From Corynebacterium kroppenstedtii (lineage in GTDB: Bacteria > Actinomycetota > Actinomycetes > Mycobacteriales > Mycobacteriaceae), in assembly GCF_003243515.1 (NCBI RefSeq), contig NZ_QFRA01000003.1, forward strand, positions 124,001 to 188,000: 64,000 nt of DNA, in the 5' to 3' direction. Below, in pieces: positions 28,173-36,305 of this stretch. A program made the translations under genes and the position numbers. Positions within the stretch are counted from its first letter, which is position 1, and each line of letters begins with the position of its first letter. Under the pieces are notes generated by a model, which worked only from the letters and a program-made list of their open reading frames with translations, made no database searches and was not told where the DNA came from.

Positions 28173-28862
28173 CTAGCTGACAAAGTCGGGAGCATCATAA
28201 GACTGCTCATCTGCCCCCGTCTTGACAGTGCTGTTACCCGACTCTTCTTGAAGGAGAGCCTGGACATCAGTCGCAGTCGGCTCAACAGGCTGGCCCTGGT
28301 CAGAAAAAGCATGCATGACGTCACCTGGGCAGCCGTGCTTGAGGCCCATTGCGTGTCCGAACTCGTGGGTGATTGTCGCCTGACGTTCGTTTGGACTCAT
28401 CGAGTCAAGAAAGGCGGAATTGAGTAAAATCCGCCAAGGCTCGCGCCGGGTCCATCCGACCCAGTGGGTATCGCGGTTGACATCATAAACGCGAACAGAA
28501 TGCTCGGATGGATGATCGCTAACGGTTACCCGAACCTTTCCTCCGCTAGCTCGTGTCCACGCTTCAGCTGATGCCGCAATCTCATTGCCATATTGCGAAC
28601 CATCATTAAAAATGGTCAACGTATTATTATGAAGAGCTCCGTGCCCCTTGCGAAATAGACGCAGATTCGGAAGTGGTTGACCGGCTGCGACGGCCAGATG
28701 AGCCTCCGCGCATTGGGCAGGCGTGTTGTCCTGCCCGTTCTTATCAGAAGCCGATGCGGCAGGAGCTATCCCTGCAATGAAACTGCCGATAGCCAGCGAC
28801 ATAGCAAAAATGGGGCTAGACGTCGACGTCCGACCTAACGACGAATGGGGGACACTAGGCAC
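28173..28862 (-). CDS. Secreted zinc metalloprotease of the metzincin clan
   Basis: 229 residues. Residues 1-39 look like a signal peptide (hydrophobic MSLAIGSFIAGIAPAASAS). The zinc motif HEFGHAMGLKH at 166-176 is the full HExxHxxGxxH of metzincins, followed by a Met-turn (DVMHAF, M183). Cysteines at 51 and 178 could pair. The size is between snapalysin-type and matrixin-type enzymes; the third His argues for a matrixin-like fold. The start is a GTG at 28862. It is in the accessory part of the window; a substrate outside the cell is inferred. Confidence 0.8.
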   Translation of the reverse strand: MPSVPHSSLGRTSTSSPIFAMSLAIGSFIAGIAPAASASDKNGQDNTPAQCAEAHLAVAAGQPLPNLRLFRKGHGALHNNTLTIFNDGSQYGNEIAASAEAWTRASGGKVRVTVSDHPSEHSVRVYDVNRDTHWVGWTRREPWRILLNSAFLDSMSPNERQATITHEFGHAMGLKHGCPGDVMHAFSDQGQPVEPTATDVQALLQEESGNSTVKTGADEQSYDAPDFVS

Positions 28863-29269
28863 TCCTTGAGGGGTTAGAGCGATAGGGTCAAAGTTTTACT
28901 CTTAGATGAGCGTGCTCCACGCTCGCGACAAACGCCAAAGAGATCATAATTAATAGCGTAAAAATTTCATAATTTCAGGTATATGAGCAGGTCGCGGTGC
29001 GTGTTGTCACCCTTGCCAGAAAATACTCCCCATTCTCAAATCATTCGCAATCTCATGCATGGATACGCTGGCTATCATTTGTCGTCGCAGACATATTTTT
29101 ACAACAGCCTACTCTTTGTTTTCATCCCGTACGGAATACAACGCGTCCAGTGCTGGTTATCCAGAACGACATTATAACGAGATCGACCCCCACAACGGCA
29201 GAGTACTGGTGCCGTAGTGGGGGTGAGCAGCACTAAGCAAACAGCCTGCTGTAGTGCGTGCACTTATAG
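28863..29269. other. Intergenic region with two hairpins
   Basis: 407 bp. GAGCGTG-CTC-CACGCTC (28908-28924) lies upstream of the metzincin gene. CCCCCACAACGGCA (29187-29200) pairs with TGCCGTAGTGGGGG (29210-29223) with one mismatch and lies just after the end of the next gene, where it may act as a terminator. A 64-codon plus-strand frame at 28983-29177 is not supported. Confidence 0.5.
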
Positions 29270-30103
29270 CTACCGATCTTTGTCATCAGTCTCTGTGAGA
29301 GCACGTGCCAAAGCATCGACCGTGTGGCCAACTCGTAATTGTGCCGGATCACGGAACGTCTTAGAGATCTCGATTTGCACACCGTCATGGCCACGCTCTT
29401 GCATATGACGGGTGACCGTATAGTGGCTGCTGGCATCGAACTTGCCGTCAATCACAGTGTCACCGTCAAATGCCTTGCGTACCCGTTTAGCGAGAGCACG
29501 GGTCGCATCCGAATCCTTGATAGATTTACCAATAGAAATATCGGCGCTACTGGAACCATCGTCCATACCGTGAAGATCGACAATTACTGCACGCTCCGGG
29601 AGACTATGCAGAATCCTGGTAAATTCGTCGTTTCGAGTAGACCAATCTTCACCCCAGTCAGAAACCTCACCAGTCGTTGTAAGTACGCTGGCACCAATTC
29701 GGTCAGCAACCGTTTCTGCAATACCACCGGTGAATGTGTCGGCCGCCTTCAGATGACCATCGCGGTGGTGCTTCACCGCGTGCGGTGCAACGACAACAAT
29801 AGACGACGTGGCTGTACGATCGATCCAACGGACCGAATCCTTAGCACCTATACCTCGGTCGTCGTTAGCAGAATAGCCGAGATTTCGTGTTGCAACTTCA
29901 GCCGCGGTAGCAAGCTGTCCAACATCTACAAAGGATTCACTAAAATCTGACCCTATAGACGACGACTCTGCCGACGACTGAGCCTGGGCCGCAGGAGCGC
30001 CTATGCCAGCAGCTACGAGAGCTGCGATACCGACGGTTAGAATCCGCCGCCGAGTCGCACGACTCCCACGTGCTGCTCCAATCACCCGACGCGTATAGTT
30101 CAT
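29270..30103 (-). CDS. Secreted N-formylglutamate amidohydrolase-like protein
   Basis: 277 residues with a Tat-like or Sec signal (twin Arg in ATRRRILTVGIAALVAAGIG, then APAAQAQ). The mature part has SIVVVAPHAVKHHRDG, AADTFTGGIAETVADRIGA, VIVDLHGMDD and VQIEISKTFRDP, resembling the zinc-amidohydrolase fold of N-formylglutamate deformylases (His and Glu ligands in APHA..H and the EIS segment). Exported versions are unusual, since the classical enzyme is cytosolic. The ATG follows AAAGGAAA. Upstream lies the IS110 remnant. Confidence 0.7.
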   Translation of the reverse strand: MNYTRRVIGAARGSRATRRRILTVGIAALVAAGIGAPAAQAQSSAESSSIGSDFSESFVDVGQLATAAEVATRNLGYSANDDRGIGAKDSVRWIDRTATSSIVVVAPHAVKHHRDGHLKAADTFTGGIAETVADRIGASVLTTTGEVSDWGEDWSTRNDEFTRILHSLPERAVIVDLHGMDDGSSSADISIGKSIKDSDATRALAKRVRKAFDGDTVIDGKFDASSHYTVTRHMQERGHDGVQIEISKTFRDPAQLRVGHTVDALARALTETDDKDR

Positions 30104-30389
30104 TAACTCAATTTCCTTTCGGTGGTGAAAAAGCCGCGATTATTGATCGATCCCACGGCCGTCAACCACGACAGCAACGGAGTTAGCTTCATGCTCGCCG
30201 CATACCATGGGACATGTGCATTCTAACACACAATATGCTCGATTGGTTCGGTAAAGAAATAATCTTTATTTTAGCGATGCAGAATTTTCTCCGCATTTTC
30301 TCCGGGCACCAGAGAGTGCAATACACCCCCACATGATGAACAAGAGTTTCACCCCCTCACCAATCCCATTACGTTCTTAGGTGTTCCAC

Positions 30390-30677
30390 CTGAGGGCCCA
30401 AAGATTCATACCCTTTTGGGCTATGTTTGTTTCCGTTCCTTTCATTCGGAGGAACACACGTCGCTGGCTTCGGTATGGCTAATTCCTGTCCCTGTCTGGA
30501 AATGATCCGGGGGTGATGCCACCGAAGACAGTGACATACTCCAACTGCTGATAGGAACCTGACCACGCGAAACCACAGCGTTAAGTCTCACAGTATAGTG
30601 TGGGTGCCAGTGCACAGTGGGTCTGACCACCAGCGACGAATCGATTACTCACCATTCATCGCAAGGAGGTGACCACG
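30390..30677 (+). other. Non-coding left end of the IS110-like remnant
   Basis: No gene is visible between about 30360 and the transposase start. IS110 elements carry a structured guide (bridge) RNA in this position. CTGTCT (30492-30497) pairs with AGACAG (30526-30531) around an inner GGTG/CACC stem, and other short stems are present. This is suggestive only; the RNA and the element end were not proved. Confidence 0.3.
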
Positions 30678-31887
30678 ATGGCATTCGACTACGTCATCAG
30701 CATGGACGTTGGTACATACTTCCACCACGCCTGTGTCCTAGACCCCCAAGGAACCCAACTCCTTCCCACACGCGTCAATCAAGACGAAACAGAACTACGC
30801 AACCTCTTCACAAGATACATCGACGGACATCACACAGTGCTGGTTGTGGACGACCAACCCAACAACATCGGCCGGCTCACAGTGCCCGTGGCCCAAAACA
30901 CCGGCGCTACCGTGCGTTATCTTCCAGGCTTAGCGATGCGCCAGCTTTCACGAATACACGCTGGCAACTCCACGACGGATACCCGCGACGCCTACGTCAT
31001 CGCCCATGCCGGGCCAAACCTTCCAGAATTTTTGACGCAGTGTTGATCGCGTCGAGGAAGTCTTCCTCCAACTGAAAGTCCTTAACGGTATCGACGAAGA
31101 CCTCGCACGCTCCTACACCAGACTGATCAATCAAATGCGTTCTGCACTTGCTGGCACCTACCCGGGCTTCGAACGGGTAGGTGCCAGGCCAGGTTATCCA
31201 TCGCACATGGATACTCCAGCTACTTGCTCAATGCGGGGGTCCGACCACGATACGGCGCATGAGTCAAGCCCAAGTATTAACATTCGCGCGCACCCACAAA
31301 GCTCGTCATCCAGAGCCAATCGTCGATACTCTCTTTACTTCCATGACTGCTCAAACAGTCACAATCCCTGGCGCGCAATTCGCCGAAATGGGTGTAGCCA
31401 TGTCTGTAGCCAATGCCCTGGGCTCAACTCACCCACCGTCAACAAGTCGAATCTCAAGTCCTTGAGCTCATCAAAGACATACCTCATACCGACATACTGT
31501 GTCCATGCCCGGCATCGGCCCCCGATCTGCAGCGCAGATCCTGAAGACTGTGGGCGATATGTCAGATTTTCCAACAGCCGAAACACTTAGCGTCCTATGC
31601 AGGACTATCGCCCCGAACAAATCAGTATCACCCCTCGATGATGTCCCACTCGCTCAACAGAGCCGGGAACAGGAATTTAAACAACGCCCTACGGCAATCG
31701 TCTTTTGCATCAATCAGATTCTTTCGTAGATTCCCAGAAATTCTACGAACACAAACGCAAAGAAGCCTAGAGACATAACGCTGCCATCGTCGCACTAGCG
31801 CACAGGCATCTCAACGCCCTTGACGCGATGATGCGCAACCACGAGTGCTACTACGAGGACGAAGCAACGAACTCAGCAGCAGCCTAA
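30678..31887 (+). pseudogene. IS110-family transposase, multiply frameshifted
   Basis: The N-terminal RuvC-like DEDD domain is readable from ATG 30678 (YVISMDVGTYFHHACVLDPQG and onward, to about 31030). The protein then continues in other frames: VDRVEEVFLQLKVLNGIDED (31042), HKARHPEPIVDTLF (about 31290), the transposase-20 signature SMPGIGPRSAAQILKTVGD (31502), LASYAGLSPRTNQ (31587) and KFYEHKRKE (31738), ending near 31887. At least four shifts and extra stops show it is dead. A GGAGGTGACC ribosome site is still present before the start. Confidence 0.88.
31151..31187. repeat. Perfect 14-bp hairpin inside the IS110 remnant
   Basis: CTGGCACCTACCCG (31151-31164) and CGGGTAGGTGCCAG (31174-31187) are exact complements around a 9-base loop. 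They fall within the transposase reading frame, where a stem this long is not expected. Confidence 0.8.
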
Positions 31888-32157
31888 GCCCCAAATACAA
31901 CAAGCCAGCTGATAAACCCAGCCGGCACTTAGTCATGCTCAAAATCAACGAGCCGCGACCCTAGCTTGTGGGACAACTACCTCGAGTCGACACGCCCACC
32001 GGATTGACAACATATAGAGGAACACCTCCTAAAAAGGGGTAGGTTCTCAATTCACTTCAAGAGTTACACTCCTATTTTGCCTAATGGACTGCTAGAATGG
32101 TAGTGACAGTAGTTGCCATTAAGGGATTAATTTCCCACTTCAACCTCAGGAGGGTAT

Positions 32158-32781
32158 GTGCAAACTACAAAGAAGGGAACGTCTCTACTCTCCCTTTTCC
32201 TGACTATCATTGTTTCGATTGGCCTAGCGCCCACAGCTACCGCGAAAGAAACCGTAGCACCTAAACCAATCTCAATCGCGCAAGAGCACTTAAAGAACAA
32301 GAAAGACTTGCAATGAGACAAGGCTTCGGTAGATAAGGTAGACGATACTAAAGCTTGGGTTACTGTCGCTCCAGTTCAGAAACAGTTCAAGGGTGGAACT
32401 CGATTTTACCGTGTTGCTGTCGATACCAAAAAGGGAGTAGCAACAGTTCAAGATTATCATGTCTCCGCCCCCGACAAAGAAACAGGCGTGGCTCACGCCC
32501 GCCTATACGCCGATGGAAATTTGTATTGGTCGGGTACTGTATCTAAAAGCGGTAACGTTGTTGCAGATAAAGGCAGCCCTAAAATAGATACCATTCAGCC
32601 TTTCGGTGTATGTGAATGGGCAATGGGATCCCTTTGTAGCACCGGTGGTGGAGCAGGTTGCTTTGCTACATGTGCAGCTCTTGGCCTTGCCACTGGCCCT
32701 GGTGGCCTAGGCTGCGCAGCTGTGTGCGGTTTGATCGCCCACCTAGGCTGCGACGCCGCGAAGAAAAAAGTCTGTGGATAG
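32158..32781 (+). pseudogene. Cys-rich secreted bacteriocin-like precursor, halocin C8-like, with one in-frame TGA
   Basis: From GTG 32158 (after AGGAGGG, 32148-32154) one frame stays open for 207 codons except for a single TGA at codon 53 (32314-32316). The product would have a signal peptide (SLLSLFLTIIVSIGLAPTA, cut near residue 28), a polar propeptide and a Gly/Ala-rich C-terminal domain (152-206) with eight cysteines spaced like halocin C8-type peptides: VCEWAMGSLC, GCFATC, GCAAVC, GCDAA and VCG at the end. The cysteine domain and the frame are intact, so the nonsense mutation is recent or the base is miscalled. An extended -10 TGC-TAGAAT lies at 32090-32098. Confidence 0.7.
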
Positions 32782-32790
32782 GAGAAAAGA

Positions 32791-32895
32791 ATGCACATGT
32801 CGATCACTCTGTTCTTGGCTATCTACTCAGTAGCTGTGTCACTGATGCTCTTGAGGGAAGTAGGAAAGCCAAAGTTAACTAAATGCCCCATTTAA
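32791..32895 (+). CDS. 34-residue membrane peptide downstream of the bacteriocin-like gene
   Basis: ATG 32791 is preceded by GGAG (32781-32784), which begins on the last base of the bacteriocin stop codon, with a six-base spacing. The product has one hydrophobic helix (ITLFLAIYSVAVSLMLL) and a basic tail (REVGKPKLTKCPI). The spacing and the terminator that follows point to a real second gene of the operon. By position it could be an immunity or export helper, but that is inference; short membrane peptides cannot be assigned by sequence. Confidence 0.55.
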   Translation: MHMSITLFLAIYSVAVSLMLLREVGKPKLTKCPI

Positions 32896-32902
32896 TGGAG
32901 AT

Positions 32903-32940
32903 CCTTACCGCAGGATTTCTACGGTAAGGGGCTTTAATTT
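32903..32940 (+). terminator. Rho-independent terminator after the bacteriocin-like operon
   Basis: CCTTACCG (32903-32910) and CGGTAAGG (32922-32929) form an 8-bp stem with an 11-base loop, followed by GGCTTTAATTT. It ends the two-gene unit. Confidence 0.75.
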
Positions 32941-32983
32941 CCCAACAACTCTCGCCACCAACCCCTTACCCACAGCCCACACA

Positions 32984-33169
32984 ATGACACGACACACCAA
33001 AACGTACCCACACCATGGGATTCACCCTCTGCCTCAATTTACTTCTCCCCAGCTCGTTGGGGACCTAGCAACGGGGTCATTATCAGGAGTGCCGAGACAC
33101 GCCTCCGCGGCTACGACTCTCAACACCTATACGCACCTGTGGCATGACGAAAAGATGGCCACTAAATAG
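32984..33169 (+). pseudogene. Tyrosine recombinase (phage integrase) C-terminal remnant
   Basis: Only the end of the protein is left: RHASAATTLNTYTHLWHDEK matches the final box of phage-type integrases, where the catalytic Tyr sits in NTYTHLW and the preceding H-x-S-x-x-T box is typical. Nothing upstream preserves the rest of the catalytic domain. It marks a former mobile element at the right edge of the accessory region. No attachment site or tRNA is visible nearby. Confidence 0.65.
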
Positions 33170-33213
33170 CCCACCTTTCGGTTTATATAAGCCGTCAAAA
33201 TGTGCTGTGACTG

Positions 33214-34422
33214 CTACTTCAAATCCTTCGAGCTCAATCCCAGCTCACGGCGAGCGACAACCAACTGCTGGATCTGCTGCGTTCCCTCAAAAATATCCAA
33301 AATCTTTGAATCACGCGCCCACTTCTCCAGCAGCTCGCGTTCTGAGTAACCCCACGGTCCAGTCAACTCCACAGCCTTGAGCGTGACATGGGTACCGACG
33401 CGGCCCGCCTTCGCCTTCGCAATCGACGCTTCCTTAGTATTGGGTTTCTTGTTATCCGCCATCCACGCCGCACGCAACGTCAACAAATACGCGGCTTCCC
33501 AATCGCTCTCCAAATCGAGATACTCCGCGACGGCAGCCGACTGAGCATACTTCGGCTTGTCGTAATCGATGACCTCACCAGCATCTTCCAGCACCTCACG
33601 GAGCCTCTCCAACGCACCGCGAGCACACCCAACGGCCATCGCCGCAACCAGCGGGCGCGTGTTATCGAACGTCGCCATCGCGCCAGCGAAGCCCTTCTTC
33701 GTACTCACCTCTGGCGAACCCAACAGGTTCTCCTTCGGAACGCGCACATTATCCAGGCGCAATACTGCGGTATCCGACGCCTTAATACCCAGCTTGTGCT
33801 CCAAACGTTCCACAGTGAAGCCGTCCGCCGACTTCGGAACGACGAACGACTTGATAGCCGCCCGGCCTTTGGACTTATCCACACTCGCCCACACGACGAC
33901 GTGGTCGGAACGCTCACCGGCCGTCACGAAGATCTTTTCACCGTTAATGACGTACTCGTCGCCGTCGAGAGTTGCTGTTGTTGACACGGCAGCGGAGTCC
34001 GAACCAAAACCAGGCTCGGTGATAGCCATCGACGCCCACACCTTGCCGATGCGCTCCAACTGCTCATCCGTCGCGACGGCCGCGATGGCAGAGTTTCCGA
34101 GGCCCTGATAAGGGATGGACAACGTCAGCGCCACATCGCCCCAGCACAACTCCAATACGTTCAGCACCGCGGCCATATTTCCGCCATTGCGGATACCGCC
34201 GGATTTCTTCTTCTTATCTCCACGACCACCCGTCGCGCCTGCCAATCCGCGGCCAGCGTCGGCCATACCCTCCACCATGCTGGCCATGGTGTCTAGTTCC
34301 ACCGGGCGCTCGTGCTCGGCAAGGTCGTACTTACGGGAAATGGGTCGGAAGATTTCGGCGGCCGCCTGGTGCCCAGGGTTTGCACCCTTCTTCAAGAAGC
34401 CAGGAAGTTCTAGGTTAATCAT
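33214..34422 (-). CDS. Acyl-CoA dehydrogenase (FadE type), second of a pair
   Basis: FAD enzyme introducing the alpha-beta double bond of acyl-CoA. 402 residues with the family blocks ASMAITEPGFGSDSAAVSTT (flavin and substrate binding), INGEKIFVTAGERSDHVVVW, and the end KILDIFEGTQQIQQLVVARR, where the EGT motif holds the usual catalytic Glu. The ATG follows CCGGAGG. A related gene lies 165 bp upstream on the same strand; such pairs can form heteromeric enzymes in actinobacteria. The substrate is not evident, but lipophilic corynebacteria rely on fatty acids. Confidence 0.92.
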   Translation of the reverse strand: MINLELPGFLKKGANPGHQAAAEIFRPISRKYDLAEHERPVELDTMASMVEGMADAGRGLAGATGGRGDKKKKSGGIRNGGNMAAVLNVLELCWGDVALTLSIPYQGLGNSAIAAVATDEQLERIGKVWASMAITEPGFGSDSAAVSTTATLDGDEYVINGEKIFVTAGERSDHVVVWASVDKSKGRAAIKSFVVPKSADGFTVERLEHKLGIKASDTAVLRLDNVRVPKENLLGSPEVSTKKGFAGAMATFDNTRPLVAAMAVGCARGALERLREVLEDAGEVIDYDKPKYAQSAAVAEYLDLESDWEAAYLLTLRAAWMADNKKPNTKEASIAKAKAGRVGTHVTLKAVELTGPWGYSERELLEKWARDSKILDIFEGTQQIQQLVVARRELGLSSKDLK

Positions 34423-34587
34423 GATTGTGTCCCTCCGGGGTCACATAAAAGCGTTCAACACTGCGGTTATTCAACGCTACGGTTACTATTCGGTTGACAA
34501 CATCGTTTTCGTGTGTGCGTATATCGCAAGCCAGACGCCAGCTCACGCCAGTGCTGTCTGCTGCTTTAGCTGGCCCCACTGAGCCAT

Positions 34588-36102
34588 TTACAGAACAATC
34601 GTTCCTTCAGCAACACCGATTGCGCGCAAATCCCTATACCACCGCTCCACGGGATGCTCTTTGGTATAACCATGACCACCCAGCAACTGGACTCCGTCTG
34701 ACCCGATCGCCATGCCCTTTTCGGCCGCCAAGTCACGGGCCAGAGCAGCCTCGCGGTGGAAGGACAGACCCTGGTCGGCCCGGGAACAACCACGCAACGC
34801 GACCAAACGCATGCCATCGAGCTCAATGCGGATATTCGCCACTGCGAAAGCCACCGCCTGACGGTGAGAAATGGGCTCACCAAACGCCTGACGCTCATTG
34901 ACGTACGGCTTCACATAGTCCAATACCGCCGAACATGCCCCCACAGCCAACGCGGCCCACCCCAACCGGGACCGTCGAATAATACTCCGATAGTCACTTT
35001 CTCTATCCTCAGCAGAGCGATCTGCCCCACCAAGAATGTTCGACACGGGAACACGCACATCGTTCAAAAGCAACCGACCCAATCCTGCCGCGCGCAATCC
35101 CATGCTCGGATCGGGCTCCACCACGACCCCGTCGGTATCAGATTCGACAATGACCAACGTCGGAACGTCATCAAGCATGGCGGCCACGACGAACAGTTCG
35201 CAATTGCCAGCGTCGGGAACCAGGGCCTTGACGCCCTCGATCACCACGTCATCGCCCTCGCGGCGAGCAGTGGTCGACAAGGAGAAAGGATCGAAAAGCG
35301 GCTGAGGCTCGGCGACGGACACCGCGGAGATCGGAATGTCCTCGCCCGCGAACGCTGGCAAATACGTGCGCTGCTGCTCATCCGAGCCGTACGCGGTCAA
35401 GGTCGCGGCGACACCGGCCGGGGCCATCAAGGAGAGGGCAATTCCCGGGTCCACGTGGGCGAGCGCCTCGGTGACGAGGAAATTCGTCGTGAGGTTGGAC
35501 CCGGTGGCGATCCCTTCGAATTCTTCCGGCACGTTCACCATGGAAATGCCCAGGCCAAGCGCCTCTTTGCGGAGGTCCTCAGAGAAAGCAGCCGCTTCAT
35601 CGGCATCGTGCGCTGCCGGGCTAATGCGCTTCTCGGCGAAATCCTTAATCGTCTCGACGATCATCTCCTGGTCCTCATCGGGCATGAGGTCCCACACGAT
35701 TTTCTTGGATTCCGCAGCCTTTTCCTCGGCCTCGGCATCGAGTTTGTCGTCGCCAATCTTCTTATCGGCCCCCATACCGAGGAACGGGAGGCGTATCGGG
35801 GACTGGCCGCTGGTTACCCGCTTAAATTCACGGGTCGCCGTGCCGAGAGACTTCACTCCTGTTTTCGTCGACTCATAGGCAATTCGGTCAATACGTTCAT
35901 TGAGGCCATACTTGGCGGCGAAATCGGAGCCGGTTACTCGCGTCAGTAGGCGCATCGCCGTGCCCATCGCGTCCCGCTTAATGCTATTTTTCCCGACGGT
36001 TGAATCATTGCCGTCAGGGTTCTTGCCGCGGGATTTCGCAGCGTTGTCACGGGCGCCTGCCGCGGAGCCAGAGCCATTGTCACGTTCATTCGTTGAAGAC
36101 AT
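34588..36102 (-). CDS. Acyl-CoA dehydrogenase (FadE type), first of a pair
   Basis: 504 residues. The core (about 135 to the end) has DLMPDEDQEMIVETIKDFAE, ALAHVDPGIALSLMAPAG, VSVAEPQPLFDPFSLSTTA and the C-terminal GVQLLGGHGYTKEHPVERWY with RDLRAIGVAEGT. In place of the EPG-FGSD flavin loop of its neighbour this protein has AEPQPLFDPF, so one of the two may be a non-catalytic partner. The first 130 residues are an unusual polar extension. The ATG at 36102 follows AAAGG. Confidence 0.9.
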   Translation of the reverse strand: MSSTNERDNGSGSAAGARDNAAKSRGKNPDGNDSTVGKNSIKRDAMGTAMRLLTRVTGSDFAAKYGLNERIDRIAYESTKTGVKSLGTATREFKRVTSGQSPIRLPFLGMGADKKIGDDKLDAEAEEKAAESKKIVWDLMPDEDQEMIVETIKDFAEKRISPAAHDADEAAAFSEDLRKEALGLGISMVNVPEEFEGIATGSNLTTNFLVTEALAHVDPGIALSLMAPAGVAATLTAYGSDEQQRTYLPAFAGEDIPISAVSVAEPQPLFDPFSLSTTARREGDDVVIEGVKALVPDAGNCELFVVAAMLDDVPTLVIVESDTDGVVVEPDPSMGLRAAGLGRLLLNDVRVPVSNILGGADRSAEDRESDYRSIIRRSRLGWAALAVGACSAVLDYVKPYVNERQAFGEPISHRQAVAFAVANIRIELDGMRLVALRGCSRADQGLSFHREAALARDLAAEKGMAIGSDGVQLLGGHGYTKEHPVERWYRDLRAIGVAEGTIVL

Positions 36103-36305
36103 TAAAGGCCTTTCGGTCGTTCGTGTCGGCCACGCACCGGTCGACGATGCATTGCCAGGAAGCTTACATAAGCATAACGCACAATCGCGTGATCGGTGTC
36201 ACAATCACCAAAGAAAATCGACAAAGCCACGATCAGGACACCATTGAAAGCAACTTCACGAGAAAAGCCCCAGGTAAGTACTCACCCAGGGCAACAGAGC
36301 GCCAT

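Noticed and set aside
28983..29177. 64-codon plus-strand frame upstream of the metzincin
   Set aside because: No supporting signal and no recognisable sequence.
32314..32316. Recoding (selenocysteine or read-through) of the TGA in the bacteriocin-like gene
   Set aside because: No SECIS-like hairpin was seen just after the codon, and position 53 lies in the propeptide where such recoding would have no clear purpose.
32984..33169. Attachment site or tRNA at the island edge
   Set aside because: No tRNA-like sequence and no direct repeat matching the left side could be recognised by eye.
34756..35949. 397-codon plus-strand frame opposite the acyl-CoA dehydrogenase
   Set aside because: Low-quality sequence full of Arg/His/Gly, typical of an antisense frame in GC-rich coding DNA.
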